Positions 58,728 to 64,000 of a DNA stretch of 64,000 nucleotides are shown here, one piece after another (position 1 is the first letter of the stretch; the number at the start of each line of letters is the position of its first letter). The notes beneath the pieces were generated by a model. The model had not been told where the DNA came from. It did not search any database and saw nothing but the letters and a program-made list of their open reading frames with translations. Source of the DNA: Pontibacter populi (GTDB lineage: Bacteria > Bacteroidota > Bacteroidia > Cytophagales > Hymenobacteraceae); the NCBI RefSeq assembly GCF_019336435.1, contig NZ_JAHWXQ010000005.1, positions 124,001 to 188,000 on the forward strand, read 5' to 3'. A program made the position numbers and the translations under genes.

Positions 58728-59870
58728 ATGTCAATTGCTGCTTTAGGTCTGTCTCAGGCGTTGCAAAAAGCTATTAAAGAACAAGGATACACTGCCTTGT
58801 ACCCGATACAGGAGCAGGCAATACCTGCCATTCTTAAAGGGAAAGATGTGCTCGGCATTGCACAGACTGGTTCCGGAAAAACGGCAGCTTTTGCGTTGCC
58901 TATACTAGAGTTATTGCAAAAAAAGACAACCTCCCACAATCGTTTTGTAAAATGCCTGGTACTGGTGCCAACCCGCGAACTTGCCATCCAGGTGGAAGAA
59001 ACGTTCTATAGTTTGAGCCTGCATTTGCCCCAGAAAATAAAGACGCTGGCTGTTTATGGTGGTGTTTCTATTAATCCGCAGATGATGAAGCTGAGCGGAA
59101 CAGATGTGCTGGTTGCTACTCCTGGTCGTTTGCTGGACTTAATAGACCATAATGCTGTCAAGCTTTCGGAAGTAGAGATACTGGTGCTGGACGAAGCCGA
59201 TAAGATGCTTAATCTGGGCTTTAAGGAAGAAATGGACCGGATATTCGGCTTGTTACCGGCACAGCGTCAGAACCTGTTATTTTCGGCTACGCTGGGCGGG
59301 GATATCCAGACTATAGTTGAGTCACAGTTGCGTAACCCGGTAACTATAGCTGTTGAAGCCGAAGCCTCTGTACCCGAACTGATAGACCAGGTGGCTTACC
59401 AGATATCTCCTGAAAAGAAAGGCCCATTGCTGCGTTATCTCATCAAACAGGAAAACATGGAGCAGGTGCTGGTCTTCGCATCCTCCATCCGGACGGCAGA
59501 TAACATAGTTGGTAAACTTAAGAAGAATGGGGTAGAAGCAGCAGCCTTGCACGGCGATAAAAGCCAGGGAGCCCGCACTGAAGCACTGAAGCAATTTAAA
59601 GCCGGTAAAATACGCGTGCTGGTAGCCACTGACCTGGCTTCGCGCGGTATCGATATCAAGTTTTTGCCCTTTGTTATTAACTATGAATTGCCGCGCTCAC
59701 CCAAAGATTATGTGCACCGTATTGGTCGTACTGGTCGTGCTGAAGCTTCTGGCAAAGCTATTTCTCTGATTACCCCTGAAGATGCACACCATTTCAAGAT
59801 CATCCAGAAAAAAATGGGCAAGCAGGTACCTATAGTTCAGACAGATGACCTGGATTTAAAGGGAGTGTAA
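58728..59870 (+). CDS. DEAD-box RNA helicase, RhlE-like
   Basis: A 380-residue minimal DEAD-box helicase. Motifs are Q motif YPIQEQAIPAIL, AQTGSGKT, PTRELAIQ, TPGRLLDL, LDEADKMLNLGF, LFSATL and YVHRIGRTGRAEASG. It ends soon after the second RecA domain, without an RNA-binding extension or basic tail, unlike the two other DEAD-box proteins of this window. RhlE-type enzymes act in ribosome maturation and RNA decay. It is transcribed from a nearby -7 box. Confidence 0.9.
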   Translation: MSIAALGLSQALQKAIKEQGYTALYPIQEQAIPAILKGKDVLGIAQTGSGKTAAFALPILELLQKKTTSHNRFVKCLVLVPTRELAIQVEETFYSLSLHLPQKIKTLAVYGGVSINPQMMKLSGTDVLVATPGRLLDLIDHNAVKLSEVEILVLDEADKMLNLGFKEEMDRIFGLLPAQRQNLLFSATLGGDIQTIVESQLRNPVTIAVEAEASVPELIDQVAYQISPEKKGPLLRYLIKQENMEQVLVFASSIRTADNIVGKLKKNGVEAAALHGDKSQGARTEALKQFKAGKIRVLVATDLASRGIDIKFLPFVINYELPRSPKDYVHRIGRTGRAEASGKAISLITPEDAHHFKIIQKKMGKQVPIVQTDDLDLKGV

Positions 59871-60013
59871 CTTGTTGAACGATAACCTATAAAGCCGTTA
59901 GTCTGAAGTAGTTTTATTAAGTAGAACGATATACTTTTATTGTCAAATGTTATAGTTTGATTTTAGTAAGAGCGAAAGCTATGAATTTTGTAGATGAGCC
60001 TATAGAAGCTTAA

Positions 60014-60775
60014 TTAAGAGCGGCTTTGTAAGACTTTATCATAGATTTTTTTCACCTGCAGGTCGCCGAAACCATAAACTCCTTCCCGCTTCGTGAACTC
60101 CTCGAAAATGGAAGTAAAATTCACATTCTTATCTGAAATCAATTCTGCAATTACTTTTTCGGGACGCCCTAGTTTACCCGGTGCCGGGAAGCGTGCTATA
60201 TGGGCCTGACAAACTTCTCTTAGGTAAGGGAAGCTTAAAAATTGTTGTTCAGACAACTTTCTGAGCTTAATAAGATCATGTTCTTTGTAAGCATTCCAGA
60301 TACTTTGTGATAGCTGTAGGTCCTTCTCGGTTAGCGATAGCCTGTTGTTAAAGCTGTAGTACAATTCTTCAGAGCCTGCTGAGCCGAAGTCTTGCCAGAT
60401 ATCTGTCTTTTTCAGGTAGGATGGGTAAACAATAAATACCTTTTTTTCGATGGAGAGCTGGTGAAGCAAGGAAATTATAAACCACATGTTGGCCATGCAA
60501 AACAAATCATATCCGAACCACAAATTAAATTCTGAATGATCGGGTGCCTGTAGCAGCTTTTCAAATTCTGTTACTACTTTTTGATGATAAGTATCTGAAG
60601 TACTGGGATAGGTTTCTGATAGATAGGTAGCCCTGGTTTTAATGAACTCATCAAGCGAATTTCCTGAAAGTCCACCTTCAATTAAACATTCACGCATCAC
60701 AATTACTTCACCTTTCAACCCCAGGGCTAGAAACCTGTCAGTTAAAGCATCCCCATTTAGAATCTGAAATATCAT
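60014..60775 (-). CDS. DUF1835 domain-containing protein
   Basis: A 253-residue cytoplasmic protein. The N-terminal DUF1835 domain (about 1-125) begins FQILNGDALTDRFLALGLKGEVIVMRECLIEG and includes WFGYDLFCMANMWFIISLL. The C-terminal half (about 150-250) resembles DUF3658-type sequence (SLTEKDLQLSQSIWNAYKEHDLIKLRKL). The function is unknown; no partner gene adjoins it. Confidence 0.85.
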   Translation of the reverse strand: MIFQILNGDALTDRFLALGLKGEVIVMRECLIEGGLSGNSLDEFIKTRATYLSETYPSTSDTYHQKVVTEFEKLLQAPDHSEFNLWFGYDLFCMANMWFIISLLHQLSIEKKVFIVYPSYLKKTDIWQDFGSAGSEELYYSFNNRLSLTEKDLQLSQSIWNAYKEHDLIKLRKLSEQQFLSFPYLREVCQAHIARFPAPGKLGRPEKVIAELISDKNVNFTSIFEEFTKREGVYGFGDLQVKKIYDKVLQSRS

Positions 60776-61201
60776 GCTGGTGTGAATAGGTATTTAGTTA
60801 TTGCTTATTTTACTTACTGAATTTGTTCGGGGTAGATAGGCTGCTATTCGTTTTTAAATGTATAAAGACGGTGATATATCTGCAAACATTTTGTGCTTGC
60901 CAGTCTGTGACAAGTAGTAGACGATATTATAAAGCTTTCCTGCTGAAGTTATAGCTATATCATTCTCATTTTTATGCATGATTACAAATATTTGCCAACT
61001 ACTGTATAAACTAAAGCATACGCTTATCTAATCTATATACGGAGTACTTTATAACAGTATTTTAAAGTTTAGAGCTTTCGAATAGTTATATAATATTTAG
61101 CTACTAACAGCATAAAGTGAGAATAACTAAATGTTCAACCATAAAAAAGCCCCGCCTAAACTATAGACGGGGCTTTTGGTAACTATAAACTATAGAAGTG
61201 C
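60776..61201. other. Intergenic region without gene
   Basis: This 426-base AT-rich spacer separates two minus-strand genes. It ends with the terminator of the S46 peptidase gene (61,144-61,177). I see no other feature; the promoter of the DUF1835 gene must lie in it. Confidence 0.5.
61144..61177 (-). terminator. Hairpin terminator after S46 peptidase gene
   Basis: AAAAGCCCCG with CGGGGCTTTT, the loop containing CTAAACTATAG. Confidence 0.85.
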
Positions 61202-63505
61202 TTAGTTTACTTCAGCAGCTTCTTTTTTCTTCTTTTTGGCGGCCTTCTCTAGTTTGCGTTTCTCTTTTTTAGAAAGCTCTTTAGTTGGTTCGGCTGTTTT
61301 GCGTGCATCTACCTGCGGTAAACCCGATGTGTTGTCAGTAACCAGTGTCATCTCTTTTACAAGATGGCCGGCACCGGCAAACTTATCCACTATAAACAGC
61401 ATGTAGCGGGCATCAACAGCAATGTTACGCACCTGGTCCGGGTTGTAAGCGATGTCGCTCATAGTGCCTTCCCAGTTACGGTCGAAGTTAGTGCCTATCA
61501 GCTGGCCATTGGCGTTAATAACCGGTGAACCAGAGTTACCGCCTGTTGTATGGTTAGAGGCTATAAAGCCTACCGGCATTTCGCCATTCATGCCATACGG
61601 GCCGTAATCCTTCTTCTCGTATAGTTCGCGCAGTTTTTCAGGTATCACGTAATCTTCTACGCCGGTCATGGCAGCTTTTTCCATAATGCCTTCCAGGGTA
61701 GTATAGTAGTTATACGTTACGCCATCTAGCGGCTCGTAAGGCTCTACCTTACCGTAAGCAACGCGTAGCGTAGAGTTAGCATCCGGGTAGAATTTCTTAT
61801 CCTGCTGCATAGCTCGCAGACCTGTAATATACTTTCTGTAAAGCAGGTTCAGGTTATCGTTAACTGCTGTATAGGTTGGCAATACCTGTGTGCGGTAATG
61901 CATGTCGATGGCGTTGGAAAGGGCAAAGGCCGGATCTTTCTGAAGCACATCGGTTTTGCCAGCTTTTACATCAGCTAACAGTTTTTTAACACCGGCCTCA
62001 GAAGTTAACCTGGATTTGCTGTAAATCTCATCGGCCAGTTTAGTGAAGTCGCCTTTGGTTTTAGCGCCTGCAGTTCTCACCGCTTCCGGCAGTAATTTCT
62101 TGTCAAGGTCGTTGTAATACATGCCCATCAGAGCGACAAAAACTTTCTTGTCGGTAGGGGCATTATAGTTCTTAAAGAAACCGGCAGCGCCGTTTTCGAG
62201 TCTTTCCACCTGCGCATTAATTTCTGCCTGTGGTGCTTTTGCCGCAATCATTTCCTGCAGTTTTCCGAAGCCGCTGGCATAACGGATCAACTCTACACCG
62301 TTTGCAGCTTCCATAATGTAATCGCGGGAAATGGTGATACCATCCAGAGCTTTATAGTTCTTCTCAAACTCAGTCATCAGGTTGCCATATTCCTGCTTGC
62401 GTGTCGGATCAGCATTTACCCAGCTCATAAACTGGCGCTCCAGTTCCTGCTTTTTCTCGATGGCGTTTGCTTTTTTTAGACCGCGGTTCTCACCGGTCCA
62501 TTTTTTCCAGTAGTTGGCAATGCTCGCATACTTGGCTGCATACTGAATACGCACGGCATCAGAAGCTTTCATGTCTTTGTCAAGTATCTGCAGCTTCGTA
62601 TCGCGGATATTGATCTTGGCAGGGTTAGATACCTCGTAGATATCTTCAATAGCATGCGAAGTCAGGTACTCGTTTGTACGGCCTGGGAAACCAAACACCA
62701 GCGTAAAGTCATTCTCTTTTACGCCGCTAAGCGAGATCGGAAGATGGTGCTTCGGCTTGTAAGGTTTGTTGTTTGGCGAGTACTCAGCAGGCTCGTTATT
62801 TGGGCCGGCATAAATACGGAAAAGCGAGAAGTCGCCGGTATGGCGTGGCCACATCCAGTTATCAGTATCGCCACCAAATTTACCTATTGATGAAGGCGGT
62901 GCACCAACCATACGGATATCCTTGTACGTTTCGGTGATATACATATAGTACTCGTTGCCATAGAAGTAAGGCTTGATAACAGCATCGTAATGCGTACCTG
63001 CCGTAGATTCTTTAGCAACTTTAGCAATGTTTTTCTGGATGATGGCTTCGCGCTCAGCTTCTGACTTAGCGGCATTTGCACCTGCTAATATCTGCTTGGT
63101 CACGTCTTCCATGCGAACTATAAAAGTGGCAGTCAGGCCCGGGTTAGGCAGTTCCTGCTCTTTCGTCATCGCCCAGAAGCCTTTGGTCAGGTAGTCATTT
63201 TCTACAGAGCTGTGCTGCTGTATCTGGCCGTAACCGCAATGGTGGTTGGTAAGCAAAAGACCTTCCGATGAGATCATTTCGCCGGTACAAAATCCGCCGA
63301 ACGATACGATGGCATCTTTCAGGCTGGACTGGTTTACACTATAAATGTCGTCGGCAGAGAGCTTCAGGCCCTTCTTCTGCATATCAGACTCGTTGAGCTG
63401 CTTCAGGAGCATTGGTAGCCACATGCCTTCGTCGGGGCGTGCAGAGCTGATACCAATACTCAACCAGACAGCTGCTATAAAAGCAAAAATGCGTTTGCTG
63501 ATCAT
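61202..63505 (-). CDS. S46 family dipeptidyl-peptidase, DPP11-like
   Basis: A 767-residue periplasmic or outer-membrane exopeptidase that removes dipeptides from N termini. The signal peptide ends near residue 22. The catalytic His is in LLTNHHCGYG (about 89), the Asp in the NWMWPRHTGDFSLFR block (about 225), and the Ser in TTGGNSGSPV (about 657). The residue 18 positions after that Ser is Arg (FDRNWEG); DPP11, which cuts after Asp/Glu, has Arg there, whereas DPP7 has Gly. This points to acidic P1 specificity. The C-terminal tail is unusually Lys-rich (KKEKRKLEKAAKKKKK). Confidence 0.93.
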   Translation of the reverse strand: MISKRIFAFIAAVWLSIGISSARPDEGMWLPMLLKQLNESDMQKKGLKLSADDIYSVNQSSLKDAIVSFGGFCTGEMISSEGLLLTNHHCGYGQIQQHSSVENDYLTKGFWAMTKEQELPNPGLTATFIVRMEDVTKQILAGANAAKSEAEREAIIQKNIAKVAKESTAGTHYDAVIKPYFYGNEYYMYITETYKDIRMVGAPPSSIGKFGGDTDNWMWPRHTGDFSLFRIYAGPNNEPAEYSPNNKPYKPKHHLPISLSGVKENDFTLVFGFPGRTNEYLTSHAIEDIYEVSNPAKINIRDTKLQILDKDMKASDAVRIQYAAKYASIANYWKKWTGENRGLKKANAIEKKQELERQFMSWVNADPTRKQEYGNLMTEFEKNYKALDGITISRDYIMEAANGVELIRYASGFGKLQEMIAAKAPQAEINAQVERLENGAAGFFKNYNAPTDKKVFVALMGMYYNDLDKKLLPEAVRTAGAKTKGDFTKLADEIYSKSRLTSEAGVKKLLADVKAGKTDVLQKDPAFALSNAIDMHYRTQVLPTYTAVNDNLNLLYRKYITGLRAMQQDKKFYPDANSTLRVAYGKVEPYEPLDGVTYNYYTTLEGIMEKAAMTGVEDYVIPEKLRELYEKKDYGPYGMNGEMPVGFIASNHTTGGNSGSPVINANGQLIGTNFDRNWEGTMSDIAYNPDQVRNIAVDARYMLFIVDKFAGAGHLVKEMTLVTDNTSGLPQVDARKTAEPTKELSKKEKRKLEKAAKKKKKEAAEVN

Positions 63506-63573
63506 GAGTGAATGTATAGTTGTTAAAAGTTTGATTGCCTGAAATTACTCTAAAATGCCAAAGGAAGCAAAGA

Positions 63574-63635
63574 AGTTAAAGAGTTAGAGAGTTTGGGAGT
63601 TAATGAAGTTAGAAGGTTAGAAAGTTAGAAAGTTG
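63574..63635. repeat. 8-bp degenerate tandem array (AGTTNNNN), plus orientation
   Basis: Consecutive units AGTTAAAG, AGTTAGAG, AGTTTGGG, AGTTAATGA, AGTTAGAAG and further GTTAGAA units lie upstream of the S46 gene. The mirror array lies at 63,763-63,831. Confidence 0.75.
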
Positions 63636-63654
63636 TTGTGGCTGTAGTTATACC

Positions 63655-63689
63655 ATAAGAGCCGTTGCAAATTATGCAACGGCTCTTAT
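63655..63689 (-). terminator. Hairpin after YkvA-like gene
   Basis: A perfect 15-bp stem (ATAAGAGCCGTTGCA and complement, 5-base loop) lies downstream of the minus-strand YkvA-like gene and between the two AGTT arrays. The U tract is weak. Confidence 0.7.
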
Positions 63690-63762
63690 ATCCTGTGTAG
63701 TTAAATCGAGAAGCAGTTATAGTTAAAAGTTGAAGAACTGATTATCCGGATTGTCCCTAATT

Positions 63763-63831
63763 CCCCAACTCTTAAACTTTCTAACTTTCTAACTTCCCAA
63801 CTCTTTAAACTCTTTAACTCATAAACTCCCC
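63763..63831. repeat. 8-bp degenerate tandem array, minus orientation, overlapping gene end
   Basis: Units of the AGTTNNNN type read on the minus strand (GGGAGTTTATGAGTTAAAG and onward). The first units encode the last residues and stop codon of the YkvA-like gene. Confidence 0.75.
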
Positions 63832-64000
63832 AAGGTTGGCTCTAAAGTGCCATTTGCTTCCCAGGCTCTGAAGTTGCTGATTTCTTTGTGGAAGGCGTCT
63901 ACGAACCAGGCCATCAGACTGATATCATCCAGCAAGCCTAGTACCGGGATAAAGTCAGGGATGACATCCAATGGGGTAACCAGGTAAAGAAGCACACCAA
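63819..64000 (-). CDS. YkvA/DUF1232 family protein (C-terminal part; start beyond window)
   Basis: The minus strand is open from the window edge to a TGA at 63,819-63,821. The visible 60 residues include LLYLVTPLDVIPDFIPVLGL and LDDISLMAWFVDAF, the core signature of DUF1232/YkvA membrane proteins (Y-L-hydrophobic-P-x-D-hydrophobic-IPD-hydrophobic-P). The function is unknown. The last residues (LGSL and stop) are encoded by the start of an 8-bp repeat array, so the natural end of the protein may have been altered by it. Confidence 0.85.
   Translation of the reverse strand, partial: GVLLYLVTPLDVIPDFIPVLGLLDDISLMAWFVDAFHKEISNFRAWEANGTLEPTLGSL

Noticed and set aside
1..64000. tRNA, rRNA or classical riboswitch
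   Set aside because: I saw no cloverleaf-like segment with CCA-type ends, no rRNA core sequence and no recognisable aptamer core on either strand; a covariance-model search would be decisive.

Overview
The window looks like a chromosomal segment of a Bacteroidota bacterium, most likely Cytophagales/Hymenobacteraceae (Pontibacter-like; the genus is an inference). Supporting signs are TonB-type and OMP_b-brl outer-membrane barrels, many lipoproteins with an SC/GC lipobox, LytTR two-component signalling, S46 and M2 peptidases, -7 boxes of the TAnnTTTG type, no obvious Shine-Dalgarno sequences, and intergenic repeats typical of the phylum. I see no rRNA, tRNA, CRISPR array, prophage or insertion sequence. 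About 50 genes are supported; the first and the last are cut by the window edges.

Layout. 0-4.1 kb: agmatinase-family enzyme (partial), small holin-like membrane protein, Cys-rich copper-storage-like protein, RecQ. 4.1-9.2 kb: secreted subtilase, self-cleaving XRE/S24 regulator, pirin, AlaA-type aminotransferase. 9.3-13.2 kb (minus): M2 peptidase lipoprotein, SnoaL-like lipoprotein, RmuC. 13.4-15.8 kb: an ECF-sigma cassette with a membrane partner, a Spy-like periplasmic protein and a divergent helical lipoprotein. 15.9-24 kb: DbpA, AraC regulator with drug/metabolite transporter, LytTR two-component pair divergent from a large outer-membrane barrel. 24.3-31.7 kb: TIKI-like secreted protein, TonB-type barrel, DUF2062 protein, a 0.9-kb repeat-filled gap, OmpA-like and TPR proteins. 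31.9-32.8 kb: Xre-RES toxin-antitoxin pair. 32.9-45.8 kb (minus): beta-CASP hydrolase, OM barrel, DUF983, AraC, FUSC, AddB-like and AddA-like recombination nucleases separated by a VOC gene and a nested palindromic island. 46-60 kb: two more DEAD-box helicases, a cryptic lipoprotein, flavoproteins, a secreted nuclease facing a NuiA-type inhibitor, a dienoyl-CoA-reductase-type SDR, an acyltransferase. 60-64 kb: DUF1835 protein, S46 dipeptidyl-peptidase, and the end of a YkvA-type gene.

Functional themes. DNA repair (RecQ, RmuC, AddA/AddB), RNA remodelling (three DEAD-box proteins), envelope sensing (ECF cassette, LytTR pair, two AraC regulators), and peptide/protein scavenging (S8, M2, S46). 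Most transcription units end in strong inverted-repeat terminators, many shared by convergent genes.

Most notable signals. (1) The palindrome AACTATAGTT and its halves AACTATA/TATAGTT are hugely over-represented in both genes and spacers, in the manner of cyanobacterial HIP1. (2) A NucA-like lipoprotein nuclease lies tail-to-tail with a NuiA-like inhibitor. (3) A 390-bp nested palindromic island holds four hairpins with TCCT/AGGA loops. (4) Several 7-8-bp degenerate tandem arrays sit at gene borders, one forming the end of a coding sequence. (5) A lipoprotein gene has a signal peptide that is readable only from a non-ATG start.
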